64,000 bases of DNA from Dongia_B soli (GTDB lineage: Bacteria > Pseudomonadota > Alphaproteobacteria > Dongiales > Dongiaceae). The stretch spans positions 62,001 through 126,000 of the forward strand of contig NZ_JAXCLW010000009.1 in assembly GCF_034044715.1 (NCBI RefSeq), given 5' to 3'. The translations under genes and the position numbers were made by a program. Below the pieces are notes generated by a model, which searched no databases, had not been told where the DNA came from, and saw only the letters and a program-made list of their open reading frames with translations. Shown in pieces: positions 52,370 through 60,726 of this stretch (position 1 is the first letter of the stretch; each line of letters begins with the position of its first letter).

Positions 52370-54664
52370 CTACTTTTCATTGGTCCAACTTGACCTGATG
52401 CTCGCTGGATCTTCTGAGGAAAACATATCGACGACATCCTTGGAGACCTTGTCGAGGCGAGCTACCGGCGACGACTGATCGCCTGTTGGTGGAGGTGTAA
52501 TTTCGCCGATGCGGCGCTCCTTTTCTTGGTTGGCCGCACGAGTGCCGGCGGCCTTCTCCGTAGCGGCTTTACCGCCGCGCCGTGACTGACGTAGAGGTTT
52601 ACCGCCATCTTGGCGGTCACCGGCCATGACATCGGTAGCGATGAAATAAGCACCCATGCCAGATGTTGATGCTGGCACGGTCAATAGCGGAACACCGCCC
52701 TTGTACGGCGTCGATAGCGCACCATTTCGGAGTTGAAGTTCCTTGCGTCGGCTGCGCATCCGCAGCTTTGGGTCATGCGTTTCGGCATGGGCCCGAAGCT
52801 GGTTCAATGCCGCAAGCCTGTCCTTTTCTGTTCGGTATTCGTTATTGCGCTCATTGGCGTATTGCCTGACTTGCCGGTGAACAGCCAACGGTAGACCATT
52901 TGCATATTTCTCGTCGGTGCATTTCAGCCGGACATATTCCTGGCGAGCTATGCTCCAGACGTTCATGCCCCCAATATCGGCTGGATTAATTGTGAATTTG
53001 GTCTTGAACTGATTTGATCCCCTGGCCGGGTTTCTTCCAACTTGATAAGCGGCGTTGTCGTGAAGTAACTGAGTAACGACATCTTCATCATGGTACTTGA
53101 GGCCAAAATGCCGGACGCCCGATCGCCGGACAGTGATGTCACTGACGGTCATCCCGAAGAACGCATCGAGGCGATCAGGATCGTCGGCGAATACGGTTAT
53201 CCCAGTTGCGCGAGCTCCGATCTTCCATGCGAGATTTGGCTGCATGTTGATGCCGTCGTGCACCGTGATGTGATAGTTGTCGACGATCGCCTCTAAAATG
53301 AGTTCCCACAGCGTTTCCAGCGTCAGAACCGCGGTCTTTGCGGGATCGAAGCCCAGCTTGCGCAAAGTATGAGGGGGATACGGAATGCCACCTGAGATTC
53401 GATGGAACAGTATCAAGTTGAGCGTTTCAAAAAACCGCTCGACATAAATCTTGTACTCAGGCGTCTTGATCGGCGCCCATATCACGTCCACGCCAAAGTC
53501 AATCACTCCATCTTGGAATGATTTGCCAACGGTCTCCCAGGCGTTATCGACGACGACATACTGTGGTTTGCCATGATTGTCCCACGAGTTTTTGAGGTGT
53601 GGGACGGTTGCCAGAAAATCGTCCTTTGGCAAAACTGCCTGCTTGAAGCAGGCGGAAATTGTATAGAGAGACGGGGGCTCAAAGGTAACAAAGCAGCCCA
53701 AGACAGATCGCGTGAAGGCGTCCAAGGCGGCCACGAAGGTCGGTCGCCCCAACGGTAGGAGCGACTTGGTGTCGAGAACACAGATTGTGTCGACAGACGT
53801 ATGATCGAAGAGGACGTATTGGAGTATGCGGGTCGGAGTCCAGCTCAGAGTTGTGCCCAAGAATTTGGCTCGTGCGGCCCTCTCACCATACTTTACTCGC
53901 TCGGTCTCGTAACACCCAGATCTAGCAATGCGTCGACAAAAGGCGCTGTAAGACAGAAGACTACAGGCGACTTCGTTTGTCGTATTGTGGCCGCGGAGCA
54001 GAGCACGATAGAGCTGCAAATAACGTTGAAAGCGCGCATACGCTTCATCCCGAGAACGATAGAAGTCCGACCAATACCAAGCAATACAGCGTTGGATGAT
54101 CTCGTCGAAACGGCCGCGTCGTTTAGCGCTTAGCGTTAGGTGTTTTCGCTGGTAAAAGGCCTTTCGACGAAAACCGGCCTCACCTTCTGCCAGGGCCCGA
54201 CGAAGCGTCCCGGCACTTGGGGTCCAGGTAAATTCCTGCGCTTCAGGGTCCCGGGAGATTTTTGCGATGAATGACCGCAGTGACGTCGTTGATTTCGAAA
54301 CCGGCGATTTATCAAATGCCCGAACGTAATATGCTTTGATAGCTGCTCGATCATTCGCTTCGCTGAGGTCCTCATGAGTGAGCTTTTTTTCCCGAGACCT
54401 GGTTGCCGCTACTTGCGCAATTGAGCGGGCATCCAGTGATACGCGTATGATCTGCTTTTGCCCGAGCAGCGACCGAATTTCGCTCTCGCGATACGTACAG
54501 CGGACATTTTGGCGGAGATTATGGAAGACATAGATGTCTTCGACCACCGCGGGTCTGCCAAATTCATCAGTGGCATGAGAATTATCGAATGCTTCCAGAT
54601 ATTGGTGTCGGATCTTGTGGATGTTATATAGCGCATGCGGAACAAAAGCGAAGCGGACACCCAT
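52370..54664 (-). CDS. tnsB: TnsB-like DDE transposase (Mu/TniA family)
   Basis: A 764-residue transposase from the ATG at 54664 (AGGAG seven bases upstream; a TTG two codons earlier is possible). N-terminal DNA-binding helices are followed by the integrase core: first Asp in LFDHTSVDTICVLD, second in VVVDNAWE, and Glu in YVERFFETLN. A Mu-type C-terminal beta-barrel lies after about 500. The C-terminal 60 residues are basic and Gly/Lys-rich and probably contact TniB. It begins about ten bases after tnsA, forming the TnsA+TnsB heteromeric transposase. Confidence 0.93.
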   Translation of the reverse strand: MGVRFAFVPHALYNIHKIRHQYLEAFDNSHATDEFGRPAVVEDIYVFHNLRQNVRCTYRESEIRSLLGQKQIIRVSLDARSIAQVAATRSREKKLTHEDLSEANDRAAIKAYYVRAFDKSPVSKSTTSLRSFIAKISRDPEAQEFTWTPSAGTLRRALAEGEAGFRRKAFYQRKHLTLSAKRRGRFDEIIQRCIAWYWSDFYRSRDEAYARFQRYLQLYRALLRGHNTTNEVACSLLSYSAFCRRIARSGCYETERVKYGERAARAKFLGTTLSWTPTRILQYVLFDHTSVDTICVLDTKSLLPLGRPTFVAALDAFTRSVLGCFVTFEPPSLYTISACFKQAVLPKDDFLATVPHLKNSWDNHGKPQYVVVDNAWETVGKSFQDGVIDFGVDVIWAPIKTPEYKIYVERFFETLNLILFHRISGGIPYPPHTLRKLGFDPAKTAVLTLETLWELILEAIVDNYHITVHDGINMQPNLAWKIGARATGITVFADDPDRLDAFFGMTVSDITVRRSGVRHFGLKYHDEDVVTQLLHDNAAYQVGRNPARGSNQFKTKFTINPADIGGMNVWSIARQEYVRLKCTDEKYANGLPLAVHRQVRQYANERNNEYRTEKDRLAALNQLRAHAETHDPKLRMRSRRKELQLRNGALSTPYKGGVPLLTVPASTSGMGAYFIATDVMAGDRQDGGKPLRQSRRGGKAATEKAAGTRAANQEKERRIGEITPPPTGDQSSPVARLDKVSKDVVDMFSSEDPASIRSSWTNEK

Positions 54665-54674
54665 TGTCAAACTC

Positions 54675-55385
54675 CTAGGCGAAGAGTTTCGAGATTATTG
54701 TATCTTTGGAGAGTGGCCGTGACGTATCCACGTGCAGGAAGCGGTCAACCATGAGCCTAGAGAGGATCGCAAGCGCGCGTGGTTCAAATTTAAGCGCCTC
54801 GACGAAATCACCGAACGGAGCTCTGCCTCCGTTCGCATCCAAGAGCTGAAGCACCAGTGCGCGTTCAAATGCGCTCACCCGAGAGTGCCGATATTGAGCC
54901 ATTCGCTCGAGAAGCAGATGTTCGCGTGTGAAAAGATCCTGCCTTGTCTTGCGAATAAAGGCCCACCCCAAAGATGTGTAAACCTCTTCTGCCAGACGAA
55001 GCTTTTCTGCGTAGGCGGGATCTCGAGTGAATTCTTGCTCGTATTTCTTGAGCTCGATGATCTCGACCGGATGCGCAGAGACACTCGTCATGTTCCGCCG
55101 GTGGTCTGCTATATATTGATAGTGCTTACCGTGCCGAAAGATTTCTAGTCGGTGTGCTTGTGCGACCCAACTCATCACGCTGGTGTCAAATTCAGAGAAT
55201 AGGAACTGGGCCGCTTCTTCAGCGGCTTCCCAGGGCATTGGTCTGCCACACTTCCTACTAAGAAATGTCCCTGTTGGTTTTGTATGGCGCCCATTGATGA
55301 TCGTCCGGATTGGACCACCGTCGTCTGCCTCGACGATGAAAGCCTGGGCGTTTACCAAGCGACTTTTGAGTTCGATGAGCTTCAT
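54675..55385 (-). CDS. tnsA: TnsA-like heteromeric transposase endonuclease
   Basis: A 236-residue protein starting at the ATG at 55385 with GGGGGAA upstream. The restriction-endonuclease-like core has an acidic helix (PWEAAEEAAQFLFSEFD), then VMSWVAQAHRLEIF, the Asp of YIADH (D94) and the E-x-K motif in VEIIELKKYEQ (E111, K113), spaced as in TnsA. The C-terminal 100 residues form the winged-helix-like TnsC-contact part (AFERALVLQLLDANGGRAPF). TnsA cuts the 5' strand, which allows cut-and-paste movement. First gene of the transposition operon. Confidence 0.83.
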   Translation of the reverse strand: MKLIELKSRLVNAQAFIVEADDGGPIRTIINGRHTKPTGTFLSRKCGRPMPWEAAEEAAQFLFSEFDTSVMSWVAQAHRLEIFRHGKHYQYIADHRRNMTSVSAHPVEIIELKKYEQEFTRDPAYAEKLRLAEEVYTSLGWAFIRKTRQDLFTREHLLLERMAQYRHSRVSAFERALVLQLLDANGGRAPFGDFVEALKFEPRALAILSRLMVDRFLHVDTSRPLSKDTIISKLFA

Positions 55386-55505
55386 CGTTCCCCCATCGAC
55401 AGATTGCTCGAGCTTCGGCTTGTGAAAGTCGACCCGCACCTTGCTTCGAATTTTGTGCAAACCAACGCACTGGCTGGCGTCTTCACGCTGCCTTGACGGA
55501 CTTTG

Positions 55506-55555
55506 TATCAAAGTGAGACAAAGGTCGGAGTACTTAGTGTCAGAGTGACATAAAG
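55506..55555. repeat. Two direct repeats upstream of tnsA, candidate TnsB-binding sites
   Basis: TATCAAAGTGAGACAAAG at 55506-55523 and TGTCAGAGTGACATAAAG at 55538-55555 agree at 14 of 18 positions, 32 bases apart. Read on the minus strand they give TGTC-beginning blocks, as in Tn7-like ends. Their place outside the first transposition gene is where an element end is expected. No matching copy was found elsewhere in the window, so the other end is not located. Confidence 0.45.
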
Positions 55556-55691
55556 TACCGCCGCGTTGATTCGTCCGAGCAATTATCGCTCCAGCCGGAT
55601 GGTACGGGACCCAACGGACTGGGAGTTGGTAACTTGAGGTGTTCGTGATTCGAGTCGAATTGAATATTAATGTAACATTCAAAAGAGTCAA

Positions 55692-56612
55692 GTGATGCGA
55701 AAAGATCGCCCCGATCGGGTGTTGTCTTTGATCAAAGCTCAATCGGATTGGTGGGAGATCGGACGCGAATTTCGAGATTTTCGAGCTGAAGCCGGTTCGA
55801 GGGCGGTCTACGCGCAGCTTCTTGAGGCGGCCTCTGAAGCAGCGAAAAAATCTACGACGCAGCTACGCCGGTATCAGTCTTCCTACGAATTCGCAGAAAG
55901 GCTCGTTGCGGCGGGGCGGGTGAACAGTCTTGCCGAAGCGCTAAAAATACCTGAAGTGACATTGGATTGCCTTGCCAGGCTCGATCGCTTGTCAAAGGCT
56001 TCTGTTAATCGATTTTTACGGCAGGAGCCGCTGCCATCTTTCACATATCGTGACGTTCAGGAAGAGCTAAAAAGGCAGTCACTGAAACAAAAGGCAAAAT
56101 TGGGACCTCGGGAATTAGCGCGCCGAATGCCGGTGTGGTTTCATGATGAGTGCCTCACTTACCTTCGCCAACACAGTAAGCAGATTTCTAAAGAGTACGA
56201 AAACGTAGTCTACCGAGATAAATGGCCATTCGAAGTGCCCGTCGATGCAATTATCATCGGCCGGCAGGGCGACTGGTGTGACGGAAGTGAGTTTGTCTTT
56301 GGGACTGATTCACAGCCGGACCTCTTAAAGCTGGTCTATAAACTGTCCTGGTCGGCGAGATTCTTCAGATCGCTTTGGATTTGGATACCCGTTAACTACA
56401 AATACTATGAGCAGATGAGCGATATGTTGAAATGTTCCAATCTGCAGAATGTCGGTGTGATCTCATTCGATGCCGACCAGACAAAGCACAGAGTTATTCG
56501 GCGACCTAGCGGTCAGCTTAATAACGTCGACCCTCGCCGGAGCTTCATAGATGCACTTCTTTCTATGATGGGGCCGACTTATGCGAGCGCAAATCTCGAG
56601 TCAAAAATCTGA
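55692..56612 (+). CDS. Hypothetical protein, divergent from the transposition operon
   Basis: A 306-residue protein with GTG at 55692 or ATG at 55695. The N-terminal half is helical and charged (DWWEIGREFRDFRAEAGSRA, SLAEALKIPEVTLDCLARL looks HTH-like); the C-terminal half is alpha/beta with WPFEVPVDAIIIGRQGDWCD and SARFFRSLWIWIPVNYKYY. I do not recognise a family. Codon use is AT-rich like the transposon genes. It shares its promoter region with tnsA across about 300 bases that hold the repeats, so it may be a flanking island gene rather than part of the element. Confidence 0.65.
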   Translation: MMRKDRPDRVLSLIKAQSDWWEIGREFRDFRAEAGSRAVYAQLLEAASEAAKKSTTQLRRYQSSYEFAERLVAAGRVNSLAEALKIPEVTLDCLARLDRLSKASVNRFLRQEPLPSFTYRDVQEELKRQSLKQKAKLGPRELARRMPVWFHDECLTYLRQHSKQISKEYENVVYRDKWPFEVPVDAIIIGRQGDWCDGSEFVFGTDSQPDLLKLVYKLSWSARFFRSLWIWIPVNYKYYEQMSDMLKCSNLQNVGVISFDADQTKHRVIRRPSGQLNNVDPRRSFIDALLSMMGPTYASANLESKI

Positions 56613-56935
56613 TCGTCGATTGGCGACCGAATGCTTGGTTTTTCAGCCATACACATCAGAGCTTCAACATGACGGACGGAGCCACCCGCGTCGTGTCGGC
56701 ACAGTGCGGTATGTGTGTTACGAGCCCGGTGCCGAAGATTTCGTCCCGCGCATTGTCGAAATCTGATGAAAATTGACATAGTATCATTGAACCTAGTAGC
56801 GATCGCAGCGGTAGAAAGGCGCGTGTCGAACGGCTGGGAAGCTAACCCTCCTGAGTGATGGAGGAAGCCTTTTTTAAGGATGCGACGATTTCAGGCCGCC
56901 GCCATGGTCCTGGCCATGATCGCGGGCCAGATTGA
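56613..56935. other. Gap with terminator-like hairpin after the hypothetical gene
   Basis: About 320 bases with no supported gene. The only structure seen is the hairpin CCTCC (56847-56851)/GGAGG (56860-56864) followed after five bases by six T (56870-56875), which could end transcription from the gene to the left. A short frame (56581-56766) has no protein-like character. Confidence 0.4.
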
Positions 56936-57571
56936 TCAAGCTGCTTGTTTCGGGCTCCAATTAAATTTGAGTTGAAGCCGATTAAGGTCAAGAACAGTCA
57001 TCTCATCAACGGTAGTTCGTTCGAGCGCGTTCAGCCTCACTCCTACAACTTCTCCAACGATATGCGGCAAAATCCATCTCTGTAGCCGCAGAGGTTCTGG
57101 ATCGAATTCGTCGTTTATTCCCTCGGACTTCGATGGAATGAGCGCTGGGAAAGGCCCAACACGGGATCTTCCATCTTTCACACCGGCCAGGATAACCCAA
57201 GCGATCAAGAACTGGTTTGCCGACGTCGATAAAAATGGCGCGGTGACTGTTGCCTCAATAGTTACAACGCGACCAGGGGGAGCATATTGAAGAGATTGGC
57301 CATATTGATTTCGGCCTTCAACTGATGTTGCGAAGAAGTTTGGCCTCGCACGCAGGTGTCGCCATAGATCAGTTTCATCTAAAGCTCTGGTGATGCGATG
57401 AAGACGGCCTGTTTCAATGGCTTTCACGCTAGTCTCGATGACTGGACCATCGCCGACACCATCTTTGAATTTTTCGGCTGGCTCGTTTTTAACCGATTGC
57501 AGTCAGGCAACCAGATTCTGCCATTGCGCTTGGGCAATAGGGCTCATAGGGAAGCGAGTGGGATATGACAT
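56936..57571 (-). pseudogene. Hypothetical protein interrupted by an in-frame TGA
   Basis: One frame runs from an ATG at 57571 (GGAGCAAGAA just upstream) through MSYPTRFPMSPIAQAQWQNL, meets TGA at 57503-57505 and then continues without break to 56936 (…TGRLHRITRALDETDLWRHL, ATVTAPFLSTSANQFLIAWV, EMTVLDLNRLQLKFNW). The downstream part could start at the GTG at 57427 to give 163 residues. The well-placed ribosome site upstream of the first ATG suggests that the intact gene encoded about 211 residues and was broken by a single nonsense change. No family recognised. Confidence 0.55.
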
Positions 57572-58110
57572 TTCTTGCTCCGTTAATGCGATTTTCAGGC
57601 CGAGGCATTGCATCCTCGATCTCCATTTCATCATGGACTCATGCAAGGAACAAAAAGTCTCTCCTTATCTTTCAAGGAAGCTTGAATTTATCTAGTGACG
57701 TCAACATTTCATGCTGTTCGAAGCCGAAGGAGGACTGTTCGTCGAGGACTGCTGATGCAGGACTGACACTGAGGGCACACTTGGGGAACCTCCTGTGCCA
57801 GGGTCCCACGCGAGCTACCGCCCAAAGGTCAGCGGACGCGGGACATCTATATCCGCGATCTTCATATCGACATGATCAAGCTGAAAATGCGAGACTTCCG
57901 ATGAAGCAGTCGTAGACGCACAGCGCGTTATAGGGAATAATTCGCGCATATTTCGGGGGGCTCTGTTGAAGTGCCTAAATTCGCTTTTGGGGGCGTACAT
58001 TCCCCTCCGAGGAGCGAATATATGTAGTAGCAGAGCGCGCTCACCTGTCCGAGTGGCCAAAGCCAACTCCACAGCTGAGCCGCTCGAAATCGATTTTGTT
58101 AGGGCCGTAG
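57572..58110. other. Gap between island debris and the DISARM methyltransferase
   Basis: About 540 bases with no supported gene. A short plus-strand piece ending at 57904 reads TRDIYIRDLHIDMIKLKMRD and looks protein-like but lacks a start. GGCTCTGTTGAAG at about 57959 resembles the start of IS6-family ends but no transposase or second end is present. Composition rises in GC toward the right, marking the start of a differently sourced segment. Confidence 0.35.
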
Positions 58111-58122
58111 CTGGGGGCGGGC

Positions 58123-59922
58123 TTGGAACGGATATATAGGGATTCGCTGGAGGAGGCCTCCACAACGACCGGGTCGGGAGCCGGCGGATCGAAGGATGGT
58201 GGCGAACGCGCTGCGCTCAGCGCGTTCGTGGTTTACATAAAGCGAAACCGCGTCCGGATCCTCAAAGACTATCCGTCACCGCTCGCATTCTGCTCGGACT
58301 TGGTCTCTGGTCGGCGATCGAACGAGTACCGGCGCGGAGCGATGGCACTCATCGAGGGCGCTTCGGCCGCTGCTCGCGACTACGCGATCGCCTCCGCTTA
58401 CGCGTTGCTCATCGGCGAAGAAAAGCGCCGGAAGCTTTCCGCATACTTCACCCCGCCGGCCCTGGCGGCAGCAGCGATCGAGGCAGCCGAAGATCTGATC
58501 AAAGACAAGGACTTCCCATACGTACTGGATCCGGCATGCGGCGGCGGATCCTTCCTGACCGAGATATCGACCATGCTGGTCGACCGGGCGGCTTCGCGAG
58601 GGACGTCGTCGACGCGAGCGTGTTCCAAGGTTCTGGAGCGCCTATCGGGGATCGAGCTCGATACCGGCTTGGCCAGACTGTCAACGAAGCTGGTTCGTCG
58701 AATCATGACGGAACGGTATGACTATCGACGTCCGGCAAACGGAGCGCTAGTCTGGCGCGCAGATGCACTGCGGGCGAACCTGAAGCAAAGGTTCGACCTC
58801 ATTGTCGGAAACCCCCCTTACGGCAAGGTTGGGCGCTCGGTGGCGCCGCAGATCCTGGCACAGGCGGGAGAGGCCGCTCTCGGAGGGCATACCAACTTCT
58901 ATGCGCTTTTCCTGGTGAGGGCGCTCGATTGGCTTCGCCCCGGAGGGGGCCTGGTATTCGTCCTGCCGACCAGCTTCGTCGCCGGCCCGTATTTCGCGGG
59001 CCTTCGACGAGAGGTCCTGGCGCGAGCTGAAGTTGTCAGCATCGACCTGCATGAACAAAGGGAATACCTCTTCGTTGACGCCGTTCAAGACGTCTGTCTG
59101 CTCGTGCTTCGGCGCAAAGATCCGAAGAATGCAGCCATGAAGGGCGGCGGCTGGTATAAGCTCGGCTATATCGACGCGTCGGGAAAAAGGCATCCGATCG
59201 GGCAAGCGGAAGCAAAGCCGGACGGCGAGCCCTGGACGTTGCCGGTGCTGGGACTTGCCAAAGGCGCCGAGGTTCGCAAGACGGCGGAGAAAGCCTTCAC
59301 GCTCGAGGATTACGGATATCGGGTCAGGGTGGGTAAGGTCGTGCCCACGCGGGAGCGCGATCGCCTCAAGACGAAGCGGACCAAGAAGAGTCTCCCTCTC
59401 CTATGGGCCTCGGATGTTCGCCCCGACGGATCGTTCCTCTACGGCGGCAGCGAGCGCGGAGAGAACGCGAGCTGGTACGTCCCGGCTACCGCGGGACCGA
59501 TCAGCTACTGCATCCGCGGTCGCGCCGTAGTGGTGCAGAGAACGAGCAATCGAGAACAGCGAAGGCGGCTGAACGCTGCGCCGGTGTCGCGGACCTTCCT
59601 CAGGAACGAAGGAAGCGGTGGATTTGTGGCCGAGAACCACGTGATCGTGCTGGAACCTACCAGTAAGAAGCCGAGGGTGGCGCCGGAAGCGCTGGCGCAC
59701 CTGCTCAACTCGGCACCGGCAAACGATCGGTTCTCCGCGGTCTCGGGGAGCTTCAGCGTTTCGGCTCGGCTCCTCGCCCGCCTGGCACTGCCCGATTGGG
59801 CGCGGTTGCCCGATCACAAGGATGCCGGCTACGCCGCCAAGCTTTCAAGAGCGTTCTCGAGGGTAGGCCCGCTGCTTGCGCAGCTAAAGGCGCCGGGCGA
59901 TCTTGAGCACGCCATCGACTAG
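58123..59922 (+). CDS. Adenine-specific DNA methyltransferase, candidate DrmMI of a DISARM locus
   Basis: A 599-residue N6-adenine methyltransferase of the TaqI/Eco57I type. SAM motif I is VLDPACGGGSFLTE (about 136-149), catalytic motif IV is IVGNPPYGKVG, and the C-terminal 250 residues look like a target-recognition domain (YGYRVRVGKVVPTRERDRLK, SYCIRGRAVVVQRTSNREQR). The TTG at 58123 follows GGGGGCGGG; the frame is open only back to 58111. It converges on drmC, their ends overlapping by about 39 bases. In class 1 DISARM an adenine methylase marks host DNA; the opposite orientation to drmABC is unusual. Confidence 0.8.
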   Translation: MERIYRDSLEEASTTTGSGAGGSKDGGERAALSAFVVYIKRNRVRILKDYPSPLAFCSDLVSGRRSNEYRRGAMALIEGASAAARDYAIASAYALLIGEEKRRKLSAYFTPPALAAAAIEAAEDLIKDKDFPYVLDPACGGGSFLTEISTMLVDRAASRGTSSTRACSKVLERLSGIELDTGLARLSTKLVRRIMTERYDYRRPANGALVWRADALRANLKQRFDLIVGNPPYGKVGRSVAPQILAQAGEAALGGHTNFYALFLVRALDWLRPGGGLVFVLPTSFVAGPYFAGLRREVLARAEVVSIDLHEQREYLFVDAVQDVCLLVLRRKDPKNAAMKGGGWYKLGYIDASGKRHPIGQAEAKPDGEPWTLPVLGLAKGAEVRKTAEKAFTLEDYGYRVRVGKVVPTRERDRLKTKRTKKSLPLLWASDVRPDGSFLYGGSERGENASWYVPATAGPISYCIRGRAVVVQRTSNREQRRRLNAAPVSRTFLRNEGSGGFVAENHVIVLEPTSKKPRVAPEALAHLLNSAPANDRFSAVSGSFSVSARLLARLALPDWARLPDHKDAGYAAKLSRAFSRVGPLLAQLKAPGDLEHAID

Positions 59923-60726
59923 AAAAGAAATCCGCTTAGCAGCCTCCCCTTCGACCAAGACGCCCACCTCGAGAGAAAGGTCAGTTCCGGATCCGAGGAC
60001 GTTAGCCGATCCGACATATGCCAGTGTGTCGTCGGCGAGGACGATCTTGGCATGAAAGGTCTCGTAGGGAAGAAGCCGCTTCTCCTCGTGCCATATAAAG
60101 TAGTCGAAAACTGATACTCCGGGAGTTTCCAGCCAATCCCTGTGGACGATGCCGATATCGCGAACATAGTCGTCGGTCTTTCGCAGGATGAGCTTCTTCT
60201 CGACATGCAAGTCGGCAGCCTCGACAAGGGATTTCAGCCATTCGAAGCCTTTGGCGTTCAGGAAGGGCGACATGACGACCAGGCGGCGGCGCGAAGAGCG
60301 GGCAACGCGAAGAAAAGCCTCGTTCGTCGGGAGAAAGTTCGAGGCCCTCTGGCTGTAGCCCGCGAACAAATTCTCGAGATGGCTTGGCGCCATCGGTAGC
60401 GATACCGCAAGCTCCACGGATTTGGAATCCGACCTAAGGCGGCGGTAATGATCAGCGCCGCGCAGCACTGATACAAGACGATGTAATTCCGTCTGGGAAA
60501 GAGGCGTCGTCCAGCTCCTTTCCTCGGTGCCACGCCGGCAAACGCCGGCGACCTCGAGGCAGCGAAGCACCGTATCGGCTTGGTCGGGATCGATGCCTGG
60601 GTCCACAAGCCGCATTCGTTCGGCAACCCACGGGCCCGGCCCGAGGGCAGCTACGCCTTCGAGGACTCGGGCTGCGAGACCAGGCCACGGGGACGCGCAG
60701 CGCACGACCTCAGCATCGGTCGCCAT
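59884..60726 (-). CDS. drmC: DISARM protein DrmC, phospholipase D-like
   Basis: A 280-residue PLD-family protein. The ATG at 60726 overlaps the drmB stop as TGATG. The HKD motif is FHAKIVLADDTLAYVGSANV followed by LGSGTDLSLEVGVLVEG; the N-terminal half has a second core element RRLVVMSPFLNAKGFEWLKS but no full second HKD, so a dimer may complete the site. The N-terminal 90 residues are Ala/Arg-rich (EVVRCASPWPGLAARVLEGV). It is dispensable in some tested DISARM systems; a nuclease or lipase role is unproven. Confidence 0.88.
   Translation of the reverse strand: MATDAEVVRCASPWPGLAARVLEGVAALGPGPWVAERMRLVDPGIDPDQADTVLRCLEVAGVCRRGTEERSWTTPLSQTELHRLVSVLRGADHYRRLRSDSKSVELAVSLPMAPSHLENLFAGYSQRASNFLPTNEAFLRVARSSRRRLVVMSPFLNAKGFEWLKSLVEAADLHVEKKLILRKTDDYVRDIGIVHRDWLETPGVSVFDYFIWHEEKRLLPYETFHAKIVLADDTLAYVGSANVLGSGTDLSLEVGVLVEGEAAKRISFLVDGVLKIARRL

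Noticed and set aside
57955..57975. GGCTCTGTTGAAG resembling an IS6-family terminal repeat
   Set aside because: Only about 12 bases match, and there is no transposase or inverted partner nearby.
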